Counted from the first letter of the stretch, positions 39,502 through 48,450 are shown. The stretch: 64,000 nucleotides of DNA from Streptomyces laurentii (GCA_002355495.1 AP017424.1:3844001-3908000), one strand, 5' to 3'. A program made the numbers and translations. The notes: generated by a model not told the origin, from the sequence alone.

Positions 39502-40182
39502 TCACTTGGCGGTGTCGTCGGACGGATCCGGCCGGGTCTTGCCCCCGTGCCGGGGCAGACCGCCCGTGTCTCCAGAGTTTTCGTGTCGCTGAGCGGCGTC
39601 CTCGGGGCCGGATCGCTGATCCCGTCCCGCCCGCTCGCTTTCGATGAGCTCGTTCAGCCAGCGCACTTCGCGCTCCACGGACTCCATTCCGTGGCGCTGG
39701 AGCTCCAGCGTGTAGTCGTCGAGGCGCTCGCGCGTCCGGTTCAAGGAACCGCGCATCTTCTCCAGGCGCTCCTCCAGCCGGCTGCGCCGGCCTTCCAGCA
39801 CCCGCATCCGCACCTCGCGCTCGGTCTGCCCGAAGAAGGCGAAGCGAGCGGCGAAGTGTTCGTCTTCCCAGGAGTCCGGACCGGTGTGGGAAAGAAGCTC
39901 CTCGAAGCGTTCCTTACCGTCGGCCGTCAGCCGGTAGACGATCTTGGCGCGGCGTCCTGCGAGCGAGGCCGCCACGGCGTCCTCGGGTGCGCTGCCCGGT
40001 TCCTCGATCAACCAGCCGTTGGCGACCAGCGTCTTGAGGCAGGGATAGAGGGTCCCGTAGCTGAACGCCCGGAAGATCCCCAGCGAGGTGTTGAGCCGCT
40101 TGCGCAGCTCGTACCCGTGCATCGGAGCCTCACGGAGCAGACCGAGAACGGCGAACTCGAGGATTCCTGAACGCCTGCTCAC
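39502..40182 (-). CDS. PadR-family transcriptional repressor
   Basis: 226 residues, GTG 40182 behind GAAGGAGG. The winged HTH is N-terminal ([25 protein letters not shown]...[22 protein letters not shown]), followed by a long helical C-terminal domain of PadR subfamily 1 with coiled coil ([24 protein letters not shown]) and a charged tail. A perfect 19-bp palindrome lies at its promoter (40279-40297), so autorepression is likely. It is read with ino1, whose expression it probably controls. Confidence 0.92.
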   Translation of the reverse strand: MSRRSGILEFAVLGLLREAPMHGYELRKRLNTSLGIFRAFSYGTLYPCLKTLVANGWLIEEPGSAPEDAVAASLAGRRAKIVYRLTADGKERFEELLSHTGPDSWEDEHFAARFAFFGQTEREVRMRVLEGRRSRLEERLEKMRGSLNRTRERLDDYTLELQRHGMESVEREVRWLNELIESERAGRDQRSGPEDAAQRHENSGDTGGLPRHGGKTRPDPSDDTAK

Positions 40183-40278
40183 TCGCCGCCTCCTTCGCTC
40201 CGCGGACCCGGCCGTTCGACGGACGGGTCTCGGTGACCTCATGCGAAAACTCGTATGCCGAGCCGATGTGCCGCACTG

Positions 40279-40297
40279 ATGTATCGACTCGATACAT
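40279..40297. promoter_or_regulatory. PadR operator palindrome
   Basis: ATGTATCGA-C-TCGATACAT, a perfect 9+1+9 inverted repeat with the ATGT/ACAT ends usual for PadR operators. It begins 4 bases downstream of the -10 hexamer of the padR promoter and covers the predicted transcription start. Confidence 0.8.
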
Positions 40298-40301
40298 CCA
40301 G

Positions 40302-40330
40302 ACGATAGAGCTGACCCGGGGACGCGACAA
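40302..40330 (-). promoter_or_regulatory. Promoter of the padR-ino1 operon
   Basis: On the minus strand TTGTCG (40330-40325), 17-base spacer, TATCGT (40307-40302). The -10 hexamer has four of six consensus bases; the operator follows immediately. Confidence 0.6.
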
Positions 40331-40604
40331 GAGGGGGCCGAGTGACCGGTGTCACATCACTGATTCACAGCAATCGACTTGCCTGATTTGGGGTGAACTC
40401 CGAACCTAGGCAGGTTTTGGCCGTGCGTAGTCTGTGCGGCATGCAGAGCACCGGGAACCGCGCAAGGGCGCGCAGCGTCAGTGAAGCGAGTGCCCGGTCG
40501 GCACGGTCCGTCCTTGTCCGAGGCCCGGCCGTGTGCATGTCGGGGGGACCGGAACTCAACTGCCGCTTCCAGGCGTACGCGCCTGCCCGAGGAGTAGTCG
40601 TTCG

Positions 40605-43391
40605 ATGAGCGAGCACCGTCGCAAAATGCCGCCACAGCCGCCGACCGGCGGCCGCGCTGCGGCCCGGCGCGCCGCCCAGCAGCCCATGGGCCGCAGGCCG
40701 GCCCCTGACCACGATTCCGCTGCGGGGTCCCCTTCGGCCTCGTATGATCCGCCCTCCACACATGGAGGAGAGGAGCGCCCCTACGGAGGGCGCGCCGAGG
40801 CCCGGCGGGCCGCCCAGCGGGGCGGGCGCAGGCGCGTACCCGAGAGCGGAGGCGCCGGCGGGGGGCGCCGCGGCGGTGGCGGTGGCGGCCGCGGCGGTGG
40901 TCCCGGACGCGGCGCGGGCGGACGCGGCGCGGGCGGCGGCCGTCCGCCCGGCAAGAAGCGGATGATCGACTACCCGCGTCACGACAAGTACGGCTGGAAG
41001 CGCTGGATGCCGTCGTGGAAGCTCACGACGGGCCTGTTCCTGGGGTTCTTCGGCAGCCTGCTGGGCGCGGGCGCGCTCGCGTACGCCTGGGTGGACATCC
41101 CCAACGAGGCCCTCAGCGCCAAGCAGCAGAACAACGTCTTCTACTGGGACGACGGCACACAGATGGCCGCGACCGGTGGTGACGTCAACCGGCAGATCCT
41201 CGAGTACTCGCAGATCCCGCGGGCCATGCAGAACGCGGTGGTCTCCGCCGAGAACAAGACCTTCTGGGACGACTCCGGCATCGACCCGATGGGCATCGCC
41301 CGCGCCGTGTGGAACATGGCCAAGGGCGGGAACAAGCAGGGCGGCTCCACCATCACGCAGCAGTACGTGAAGAACAACCGTCTGGACGACCAGTCGCAGA
41401 CGGTGAGCCGCAAGGTGAAGGAACTCTTCATCTCGATGCGGGTGGGCAACGACCTGGGCAAGGCCGACATCATGGCGGGGTACCTCAACACCTCGTACTA
41501 CGGCCGTGGTGCCTACGGCATCCAGGCCGCGGCCCGCACGTACTTCGGCAAGGACGCCACGGACCTCACCCCGAGCGAGTGCGCCTTCCTCGCGTCGCTG
41601 CTCAAGGGCGCCACGTACTACGACCCGGCCGGTGCTCCCGAGATCGACCCGACGGCCACGGCGGAGGCGAACACCGAGCGGGCCAAGAAGCGCTGGAAGT
41701 GGATCCTCGACGAGATGACCACGGACAAGTGGCTGACTCCCGAGGAGCGCGCGAAGTACACGGAGTTCCCCAAGGTGAAGCCGCGCACCCAGGGTGCGCA
41801 GCTCGGCGGCCAGATCGGCTACCTGGTGCGGACGGCCGAGGCGAACTTCCTCAACAACAACGACCGGAACATCACGGCGCAGCAGTTCGCCAAGGGCGGC
41901 TTCGAGGTCCACACGACCTTCAAGAAGAAGAACGTCAAGGCCCTTGAAGATGCGGTCAACAGCATCAACAAGGAGTACATCAACCCGAAGAAGCGCCCGA
42001 CGACCGACACCCACGTCCAGTTCGGTGGCTCGTCGGTGGACGTGAAGACGGGCGCGATCGTGGCGCTGTACGGCGGCAAGAACGCCACCGAGCACTTCAC
42101 CAACAACGCCGACCAGACCGGTGCCCAGGTCGGTTCGACCTTCAAGCCCTTCGTGCTGGCCGCCGCGATGCGCGACGGTGTGCGTAACCCCAAGCTCGGC
42201 AGGGTGCAGGGTCCCGCGGACCGCAGGATCGTCGACCCGGACAAGAGCCGCTACAACGGCCAGAACAAGCTGAAGATCAAGAACTACGACGGGTCGATCT
42301 GGCTCGACGAGAAGGACAACGACTGGCTCCAGGTCAACGACGACGACGCGAGTTACGGCAACATCAGCCTGCGTGAGGCGATGGAGCACTCCGCCAACTC
42401 GCCCTACGTGCAGCTCGGCATGGACGTCGGCATCGACAAGGTCCGCCAGGCCGCCATGGACGCGGGTCTGCTGGAGTCGTCGCTGGTGAAGGCCGACGTG
42501 CCGTCGTTCTCCCTCGGTATCTCCTCCCCGAGCGCGATCCGGATGGCCGGCGCGTACGCCACCTTCGGCAACAACGGCGAGCGCAACGACGTCTTCTCGG
42601 TGACCGAGGTCCGCCAGCGCGGCGAGGTCATCTACAAGCACAAGTCGGCGCCCAAGCGCGCGTTCTCGACCGCGGTCGCGAGCAACGTCACTGATGTCCT
42701 GAAGGACGTCGTCAAGAAGGGCACCGGCCGGAAGGCCGCCCTCGCCGACCGTGAGGCGGCCGGCAAGACGGGTACGACCGACGGCAACAACTCGGCCTGG
42801 TTCGTGGGCTACACCCCCGAGCTGTCGACCGCCGTCGACATGTACCGCTTCAACGACGACGACAACGTCAAGGACCGTAAGTTCGAGTCCATGTACGGTA
42901 CGGGCGCCCAGCCGAAGATCCACGGTAATTCGTTCCCCTCCCGCATCTGGCACGACTACATGACCGCGGTGCTGAAGGGGAAGCCGGCGACGAGCTTCCC
43001 GGCCCCCGAGGAGCTCGACGGCGAGACGGTCTACGGCGGCGGCGCCGTCAGCCCGACCCCGACGCCGACCCCGACGCCGTCGAAGGAGCCCACCGAGGAG
43101 CCGTCGACGGAGCCGACCACCAAGGAGCCGACCAAGTCGCCGAAGCCCGACAAGACCTGCAACGTCTGGGATTGGCCGTGTGACCCGAACGGCGGCAACG
43201 GCGGCGGCGCGAACGGCGGCGGCGCGAACGGCGGCGGCGCGAACGGCGGGAACGACAACGGCGGACCCGGTGGCGGACTGCCCACCACGACGCCGCCGAC
43301 CGAGCCCACCGGCCCGCCGACCTCCGATTCCAACGGTGGCGGTAACGGCCGGCCGGGTGGCAACACCAGCTGGGGCGGCCTCGGCGGCTGA
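40605..43391 (+). CDS. Class A penicillin-binding protein (transglycosylase/transpeptidase)
   Basis: 928 residues, ATG 40605 with GAGGAG upstream. A 120-residue Gly/Arg-rich cytoplasmic tail and a membrane helix (TTGLFLGFFGSLLGAGALAYAW) precede a GT51 transglycosylase domain (AENKTFWDDSGID with catalytic Glu, GGSTITQQYVKN, AGYLNTSYYGRGAYGI) and a transpeptidase domain with STFK, SAN and KTGTT motifs. The end is Pro/Thr-rich, then a WDWPCD pair of cysteines and Gly/Asn repeats (GGGAN x3 from a 12-bp tandem repeat, 43201-43248). It polymerises and cross-links peptidoglycan outside the membrane. The first GT51 motif lacks the usual His (EDxxFxxHxG becomes ENKTFWDDSG). Confidence 0.95.
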   Translation: MSEHRRKMPPQPPTGGRAAARRAAQQPMGRRPAPDHDSAAGSPSASYDPPSTHGGEERPYGGRAEARRAAQRGGRRRVPESGGAGGGRRGGGGGGRGGGPGRGAGGRGAGGGRPPGKKRMIDYPRHDKYGWKRWMPSWKLTTGLFLGFFGSLLGAGALAYAWVDIPNEALSAKQQNNVFYWDDGTQMAATGGDVNRQILEYSQIPRAMQNAVVSAENKTFWDDSGIDPMGIARAVWNMAKGGNKQGGSTITQQYVKNNRLDDQSQTVSRKVKELFISMRVGNDLGKADIMAGYLNTSYYGRGAYGIQAAARTYFGKDATDLTPSECAFLASLLKGATYYDPAGAPEIDPTATAEANTERAKKRWKWILDEMTTDKWLTPEERAKYTEFPKVKPRTQGAQLGGQIGYLVRTAEANFLNNNDRNITAQQFAKGGFEVHTTFKKKNVKALEDAVNSINKEYINPKKRPTTDTHVQFGGSSVDVKTGAIVALYGGKNATEHFTNNADQTGAQVGSTFKPFVLAAAMRDGVRNPKLGRVQGPADRRIVDPDKSRYNGQNKLKIKNYDGSIWLDEKDNDWLQVNDDDASYGNISLREAMEHSANSPYVQLGMDVGIDKVRQAAMDAGLLESSLVKADVPSFSLGISSPSAIRMAGAYATFGNNGERNDVFSVTEVRQRGEVIYKHKSAPKRAFSTAVASNVTDVLKDVVKKGTGRKAALADREAAGKTGTTDGNNSAWFVGYTPELSTAVDMYRFNDDDNVKDRKFESMYGTGAQPKIHGNSFPSRIWHDYMTAVLKGKPATSFPAPEELDGETVYGGGAVSPTPTPTPTPSKEPTEEPSTEPTTKEPTKSPKPDKTCNVWDWPCDPNGGNGGGANGGGANGGGANGGNDNGGPGGGLPTTTPPTEPTGPPTSDSNGGGNGRPGGNTSWGGLGG

Positions 43392-43412
43392 CCCACCGCG
43401 CCCGGCGCCTTT

Positions 43413-43475
43413 CGAGGGCCGCCGCGCCCGGTCCGTACCTCGCGTACGGCACCGGGTGCGGCGGCCCTCGCCGTT
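43413..43475 (+). terminator. Long hairpin terminator behind the PBP gene
   Basis: CGAGGGCCGCCGC (43413-43425) pairs with GCGGCGGCCCTCG (43458-43470), and inner arms GCCCGGT/ACCGGGT (one G-U) and CCGTAC/GTACGG continue it to a 5-base loop, about 26 pairs. CCGTTTTC follows, a short T-run. Confidence 0.85.
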
Positions 43476-43505
43476 TTCGCGGGCCGGTACGGCAGGATGG
43501 CCCCC

Positions 43506-44984
43506 ATGCCGAGCCTCCAGAAGACGAGCCCTCCGCGGGATCCGGTGGTCCGCCCCACCCACGCGGACGACGTGGCGGCCCGGAGCAGCGAGCTGATCGG
43601 CGGGCCGGCCGGACGCCGGGCGGCGCCCGGCCGCGGATGGCTCACCCCGGTGCGGACCGTCGTCCTGGTGACCCTCGGGATGTACGCCCTCGGCATGGTG
43701 CAGAAACTGCCCTGCTACAACTGGGCCTGGTTCCAGGGCTCCACCTCGCAGTACACCCACGCCTGCTACTCCGACATCCCGCATCTGTTCTCCGGGCGCG
43801 GCTTCGCGGAGGGCCTGGTCCCGTACTTCGACCGGATCGGCGGCGACATACCGTTCCTGGAGTACCCGGTCCTGACCGGCCTGTTCATGGAGGTCGCCGC
43901 CTGGCTGACGCCGGACGGCGCCGACCTGACCGGACGGCAGCAGACGTACTGGATGGTCAACGCGGGCCTGCTGATGGTGTGCGCGGCCGTCCTCGCCGTC
44001 TGCGTCGCCCGGACGCACCGTACGCGCCCCTGGGACGGCCTCCTGGTGGCCCTCGCGCCCGCCTTCGCGCTGACCGCCACCATCAACTGGGACCTGCTGG
44101 CCGTCGCGCTCACGGCCGCCGCGATGCTGCTGTGGTCGCGGAGCCGCCCGTTCGGGGCCGGCGTCCTGCTGGGACTGGCGACGGCCGCCAAGTTCTATCC
44201 GGCGCTGCTGCTCCTGCCCCTGATCCTGCTGTGCTGGCGGGCCGGGCGCCTGCGGGCGTTCGGCACGACGGTCCTGGGCGCGGCCGGGGCATGGCTCCTG
44301 GTGAACCTGCCGGTGATGCTGACGGCGCCGGAGGGCTGGCGGCAGTTCTACGTCTTCAGCACCGAGCGGAACGTCGACTACGGCTCGGTCTGGCTGCTGA
44401 TCAGCCAGAACACCGGGAACCCGATCCCGCCCGACACGGCCAACCGCTGGGCGCTGTTCCTGATGCTGCTCGCCGCGCTGGGACTCGCGTACCTGACGCT
44501 CACCGCGCCGCGCCGGCCCCGGTTCGCCCAGCTGGCGTTCCTGGTCGTCGCCGCGTTCGTGCTCGTCAACAAGGTCTACTCGCCGCAGTACGTGCTGTGG
44601 CTCGTCCCGCTCGCCGCGCTCGCCCGGCCGCGCTGGCGTGACTTCCTGGTCTGGCAGGCCTGCGAGGTCCTGTACTTCCTCGCGATCTGGCTCTACCTGG
44701 CCTACGGGGCGAGCGGCAACAAGCAGGGTCTGCCGACCGACGGCTACCAGTTCGCGATCGTCCTGCACGTGCTCGGCACGCTCTGGCTGTGCGCGCTGGT
44801 CGTCCGCGACATCCTGGAGCCCGGCCGGGACGACGTACGGCGAGGCGGCGTGGACGATCCCTCGGGCGGCGTCCTGGACGGGGCCGCGGACGCCTTCGTC
44901 GCCGGGCGGGCGGCGCGGCCGGGGCTGCCCGCGGAGCCGGACGGACAGGCGCCGCGGGTCGAGTGGGGCGTGCCGGAGAAGTGA
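43506..44984 (+). CDS. Polytopic glycosyltransferase, GT87 / DUF2029-like
   Basis: 492 residues from ATG 43506 (GGCAGGATGG before it; ATG 43497 is the alternative). About ten to eleven membrane helices. A first outside loop carries CYNWAW and FDRIGGDIPFLEYPVLTG with acidic residues, as in GT-C mannosyltransferases of the GT87 (PimE-like) group that use polyprenyl-phosphate mannose. The last 60 residues are a charged cytoplasmic tail. It lies 114 bases downstream of the PBP gene, so an envelope glycan or lipoglycan role is probable, but the substrate is not known. Confidence 0.8.
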   Translation: MPSLQKTSPPRDPVVRPTHADDVAARSSELIGGPAGRRAAPGRGWLTPVRTVVLVTLGMYALGMVQKLPCYNWAWFQGSTSQYTHACYSDIPHLFSGRGFAEGLVPYFDRIGGDIPFLEYPVLTGLFMEVAAWLTPDGADLTGRQQTYWMVNAGLLMVCAAVLAVCVARTHRTRPWDGLLVALAPAFALTATINWDLLAVALTAAAMLLWSRSRPFGAGVLLGLATAAKFYPALLLLPLILLCWRAGRLRAFGTTVLGAAGAWLLVNLPVMLTAPEGWRQFYVFSTERNVDYGSVWLLISQNTGNPIPPDTANRWALFLMLLAALGLAYLTLTAPRRPRFAQLAFLVVAAFVLVNKVYSPQYVLWLVPLAALARPRWRDFLVWQACEVLYFLAIWLYLAYGASGNKQGLPTDGYQFAIVLHVLGTLWLCALVVRDILEPGRDDVRRGGVDDPSGGVLDGAADAFVAGRAARPGLPAEPDGQAPRVEWGVPEK

Positions 44985-44994
44985 CCCCCGCGGG

Positions 44995-45046
44995 GAGACG
45001 AGGAGAGCGGCCCCCGGGGTGTCCCGGGGGCCGCTCTCCTCGTCTC
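44995..45046. terminator. Bidirectional terminator with a 24-bp perfect stem
   Basis: GAGACGAGGAGAGCGGCCCC... (44995-45018) and its exact complement (45023-45046) leave a 4-base GTGT loop. It is between two convergent genes and is the longest perfect stem with a loop in the window. Confidence 0.9.
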
Positions 45047-45073
45047 AGGGGCCGGGTGGCCGTCCGCTGCGGC

Positions 45074-46105
45074 TCAGCGCTCGACGATCCGGTCGTACTG
45101 GGTCGTGGTGTGGCGCAGGTGCGCGACGAGTTCGTCGCCCACCTTGGGCTCCTGGGCGTCGGCCGGCACGAACAGGATCGACACCTGCATGTGCGGCGGC
45201 TCGGCGAACCAGCGCTGCTTGCCGTCCCAGACGAACGGGGAGAGGTTCCGGTTCACCGTCGCGAGGCCGGCGCGGGCGACGCCCTTGGCCCGCGGCATCA
45301 CCCCGTGCATGGCCTTGGGAGCCTCCAGGCCGACACCGTGCGAGGTGCCGCCGGCGACTACCACGAGCCAGCCCTCCGAGGCGGCTTTCTGCTGCCGGTA
45401 GCCGAAGCGGTCGCCCTTGGCGACGCGGGTGACGTCGAGGACCGCGCCCCGGTACTGGGTGGCCTCGTGGTCGCCCAGCCACAGCCGGGTGCCGATCCGG
45501 GCGCGGAACCGGGTCTGCGGGAACTGCTGCTGGAGCCGGGCCTGCTCGTCGCCGCGCAGGTGGCTGACGAACATGGTGTGCAGCGGCAGCCGGGCGGCCC
45601 GCAGCCGGTTCATCCAGCCGATGACCTCCTCGACGGCGTCCGTGCCGTCGGGGCGGTCCAGGGGCAGGTGCAGGGCGAAGCCCTCCAGCCGTACGTCCTC
45701 TATGGCGGCGTGCAGCCGGGGCAGGTCCTCCTCGTGGACGCCGTGGCGCTTCATCGAGCTCATGCACTCGATGACGACGCGGGCGCCCACCAGGGCATGT
45801 ACGCCGTCCACGGACGACACGGAGCGGATCACCCGGTCCGGCAGTGGCACCGGCTCCTCGCCCCGCCGGAACGGGGTGAGGACGAGCAGGTCGCCGCTGA
45901 ACCAGTCCTTGATCTTGGCGGCCTCGTACGTGGTGCCCACCGCGAGCATGTCGGCGCCGAACCGCATGGCCTCCTCGGAGAGGCGCTCGTGGCCGAACCC
46001 GTAGCCGTTGCCCTTGCAGACCGGGATGAGACCGGGGAACTGCTCGATCACGGTCTTCTGGTGCGCCCGCCAGCGAGCGGTGTCGACATAGAGGGAGAGC
46101 GCCAT
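45074..46105 (-). CDS. Alanine-racemase-like PLP enzyme
   Basis: 343 residues. The PLP lysine is K31 in CKGNGYGFG, in place of the usual KANAYGHG, at the expected N-terminal barrel position; RARIGTRLWLGDHEATQYRG and GDRFGYRQQKAA fit the C-terminal beta domain of fold-type III enzymes. The short length and altered motif separate it from the housekeeping Alr. It is located 94 bases downstream of femX, which suggests a wall-precursor amino acid as substrate (inference). Start ATG 46105 has a weak AAAGGTC site. Confidence 0.82.
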   Translation of the reverse strand: MALSLYVDTARWRAHQKTVIEQFPGLIPVCKGNGYGFGHERLSEEAMRFGADMLAVGTTYEAAKIKDWFSGDLLVLTPFRRGEEPVPLPDRVIRSVSSVDGVHALVGARVVIECMSSMKRHGVHEEDLPRLHAAIEDVRLEGFALHLPLDRPDGTDAVEEVIGWMNRLRAARLPLHTMFVSHLRGDEQARLQQQFPQTRFRARIGTRLWLGDHEATQYRGAVLDVTRVAKGDRFGYRQQKAASEGWLVVVAGGTSHGVGLEAPKAMHGVMPRAKGVARAGLATVNRNLSPFVWDGKQRWFAEPPHMQVSILFVPADAQEPKVGDELVAHLRHTTTQYDRIVER

Positions 46106-46199
46106 GGCCGGCCCGGGACCTTTCTGGTGGCGACGACAAGTCGAGAGAAGGTGTACGAACTGCTTATGAGACTACGCAAGCCTCGGGCATGACGTGCCG

Positions 46200-47318
46200 T
46201 CAGCGGCGCGACATGTAGATGTCCAGAGCCTTGTGCAGGAGCTTGTTGAGCGGGAAGTCCCACTCGCCGACGTACTCGGCGGCCTCGCCACCCGTGCCGA
46301 CCTTGAACTGGATGAGGCCGAAGAGGTGGTCGTTCTCGTCCAGCGAGTCCGAGATACCGCGCAGGTCGTAGACGGTCGCGCCCATCGCGTACGCGTCGCG
46401 CAGCATCCGCCACTGCATCGCGTTCGAGGGCCGGACCTCGCGGCCGATGTTGTCGGAGGCGCCGTAGGAGTACCAGACGTGACCGCCGACGACGAGCATG
46501 GTGGCGGCGGAGAGGTTCACCCCGTTGTGGCGGGCGAAGTAGAGCCGCATGCGGTTGGGGTCCTCGTTGTTGAGGACGGTCCACATGCGCTGGAAGTACG
46601 AGAGCGGGCGCGGCCGGAACTTGTCGCGGACGGCCGTGATCTCATAGAGCCGCTGCCACTCGGCGAGGTCCTCGTAACCGCCCTGGACGACCTCGACACC
46701 GGCCTTCTCGGCCTTCTTGATGTTGCGGCGCCACAGCTGGTTGAAGCCCTTGAGGACGTCGTCGAGCGCGCGGTTCGCGAGCGGGACCTGGTAGACGTAG
46801 CGGGGCTGCACGTCGCCGAAGCCGGCGCCGCCGTCCTCGCCCTGCTGCCAGCCCATCTTCCGCAGCCGGTCGGCGACCTCGAAGGCGCGCGGCTCGATGT
46901 GGGTGGCCTCGATGTCCCGCAGGCGCTTGACGTCCGGGTCCTGGATGCCGGCCTTGATCGCGGCCGCGTTCCAGCGGCGGATGACGACCGGCGGGCCCAT
47001 CTTCACGGAGAAGGCGCCCTGCTGCTTCAGGTGGGCGAGCATCGGCTGCAGCCACTCGTCCAGGTTCGGGGCGAACCAGTTGATGACCGGACCCTCGGGC
47101 AGGTAGGCCAGGTAGCGCTTGATCTTCGGCAGCTGGCGGTACAGCACCAGGCCGGCACCGACGAGCATGCCGTCCTTGTCGAACCAGCCGAGGTTCTCCG
47201 AACGCCACTCGGTCTTCACGTCTGCCCATGCCGGAACCTGGCAGTGACTCGCCGAGGGCTGGCTCTGGATGAACGCCAGATGTTGCTCGCGGCTGATGGT
47301 CCTCAGGGTCAGGCTCAT
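46200..47318 (-). CDS. femX: FemX, lipid II peptidyl-glycyl transferase family
   Basis: 372 residues, FemABX family with two GNAT-like domains and a helical arm. Seen are FIQSQPSASHCQVPAWADVKTEWRSENLGWFD at the start, FNQLWRRNIKKAEKAGVEVVQGG, and the end region FARHNGVNLSAATMLVVGGHVWYSYGASDN with AMQWRMLRDAYAMGATVYDLRG. In S. coelicolor FemX adds the glycine branch to LL-diaminopimelate-containing stem peptides using Gly-tRNA. ATG 47318 has GAGGAG 11 nt upstream. It is read together with the alanine-racemase-like gene. Confidence 0.92.
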   Translation of the reverse strand: MSLTLRTISREQHLAFIQSQPSASHCQVPAWADVKTEWRSENLGWFDKDGMLVGAGLVLYRQLPKIKRYLAYLPEGPVINWFAPNLDEWLQPMLAHLKQQGAFSVKMGPPVVIRRWNAAAIKAGIQDPDVKRLRDIEATHIEPRAFEVADRLRKMGWQQGEDGGAGFGDVQPRYVYQVPLANRALDDVLKGFNQLWRRNIKKAEKAGVEVVQGGYEDLAEWQRLYEITAVRDKFRPRPLSYFQRMWTVLNNEDPNRMRLYFARHNGVNLSAATMLVVGGHVWYSYGASDNIGREVRPSNAMQWRMLRDAYAMGATVYDLRGISDSLDENDHLFGLIQFKVGTGGEAAEYVGEWDFPLNKLLHKALDIYMSRR

Positions 47319-47492
47319 GTCGGGGCGCTCCTCGGCAGGTGTGTCCCCATCGGGTCAGGGGCTCCGGCTCTCGCGCCGAAGCCTACTGCGAGCGGGGAGC
47401 GCTCCGATGGGCCGTGTCGGGCCCGGCAGCCCCCGTGACGTGCCGGGACCGATGCGCGGACGGCTCGTGGATGGGTCGTGGACGGACGGTGG

Positions 47493-47807
47493 CTAGTGGA
47501 TCACGCCGCCGAAGAGGCCGCCGTGGGCCATGCCGAGGAAGAAGCCGACGCCGGCCAGGCCGAGGCCGACGACCAGCACGAAGCGTTCGCGCGTGGTGGC
47601 GGAGATGTACTGCCCGTAGGCGCCGGTCAGGATCCCGATCAGACCGGACCAGGAGCTGAGCAGGTGCAGGTTGTGGAACTGGGCGGTGATGAAGGACAGA
47701 AGGCCGAGCACCAGCGTCACGGCCATCAGGGTGTCCTGGACCGGGTGGGGCTTGCCGTCCGTGGCGAAGAGGGAGTGGCCGGAGTTGGGTCGCATTGCCT
47801 GGGCCAT
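47493..47807 (-). CDS. Small membrane protein
   Basis: 104 residues, ATG 47807 behind a very strong AGGAGGTG. Three membrane helices ([58 protein letters not shown]). The N-terminal [15 protein letters not shown] stays cytoplasmic. It is conserved near rpsF in Streptomyces; no function is known. Its promoter region is shared with rpsF. Confidence 0.85.
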   Translation of the reverse strand: MAQAMRPNSGHSLFATDGKPHPVQDTLMAVTLVLGLLSFITAQFHNLHLLSSWSGLIGILTGAYGQYISATTRERFVLVVGLGLAGVGFFLGMAHGGLFGGVIH

Positions 47808-47893
47808 GGGGCACCTCCTGGCGTACCTGCCGGACGGCGGCGCCTGTGACGCCGCCGACATCCGTTGTGTACAGATTGCGTCCCCCCTCCGTC

Positions 47894-47934
47894 GAATTTC
47901 AACCGGAGCGTCCTCTCACCATGGAATTTCAACC
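47894..47934. repeat. Two 11-bp direct repeats exactly 30 bp apart
   Basis: GAATTTCAACC occurs at 47894-47904 and 47924-47934. The second copy overlaps the -35 (TTCAAC) of the rpsF promoter; the complement of the first contains TTGAAA, a fitting -35 for the leftward gene. Three helical turns separate the copies. Confidence 0.75.
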
Positions 47935-47957
47935 ATGGGGCGATGTGCGGGTAGTCT
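47928..47957 (+). promoter_or_regulatory. Probable rpsF promoter
   Basis: TTCAAC (47928-47933), 18-base spacer, TAGTCT (47952-47957), about 120 bases before the rpsF start. Only hexamer similarity supports it. Confidence 0.5.
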
Positions 47958-48085
47958 GTACCGTCTGCACCGGTGTCTGCCCAGGTCCGTCCAGGACTCG
48001 TGGCGACGGCGCCGTTGCGACACGCATTAGACCCTCCTGCCACGGAACGACCGTGGCCGCTGAGTCCAAAGGAGGTGGGTTCCAC

Positions 48086-48376
48086 ATGCGTCACTACGAG
48101 GTGATGGTCATCCTCGACCCCGATCTCGAGGAGCGCGCTGTCTCCCCGCTGATCGAGAACTTCCTCTCCGTCGTCCGTGAGGGCGACGGAAAGGTCGAGA
48201 AGGTCGACACCTGGGGCCGTCGTCGTCTCGCCTACGAGATCAAGAAGAAGCCCGAGGGCATCTACTCGGTCATCGACCTGCAGGCCGAGCCTGCGGTCGT
48301 CAAGGAGCTCGACCGCCAGATGAACCTGAACGAGTCGGTCCTCCGGACCAAGGTCCTCCGCCCCGAGACCCACTGA
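48086..48376 (+). CDS. rpsF: 30S ribosomal protein S6
   Basis: 96 residues, ATG 48086 behind AAAGGAGGTGG. The S6 fold is clear ([49 protein letters not shown]). S6 pairs with S18 in the 30S platform. First gene of rpsF-ssb-rpsR-rplI. A leader of 100 to 150 bases could hold the S6:S18 autoregulatory RNA, but I cannot identify it. Confidence 0.98.
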   Translation: MRHYEVMVILDPDLEERAVSPLIENFLSVVREGDGKVEKVDTWGRRRLAYEIKKKPEGIYSVIDLQAEPAVVKELDRQMNLNESVLRTKVLRPETH

Positions 48377-48450
48377 GCTTTCCGCTCACAGGTTTTCGGG
48401 TCCGAGTAGCAACAAGCAGCCAGAAGCAAATCCCGCCGAGAGGTTCACCC

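Larger units (their letters stand above)
40183..40604. other. Divergent region between PadR and the PBP genes
   Basis: Gene-free. It contains the PadR operator and promoter (listed separately) on the left. The right 270 bases, in front of the penicillin-binding protein gene, show CACATCACTGATTCACAGCAATCGACTTGCC and an AACCTAGGCAGGTTTTGG inverted repeat (AACCT-AGGC-AGGTT, 40403-40416), but no clear promoter. Confidence 0.5.

Noticed and set aside
40365..44768. 1467-codon antisense frame across the PBP and GT87 genes
   Set aside because: Covers two clear sense genes and their terminator; low-complexity Arg/Val/Gly product.
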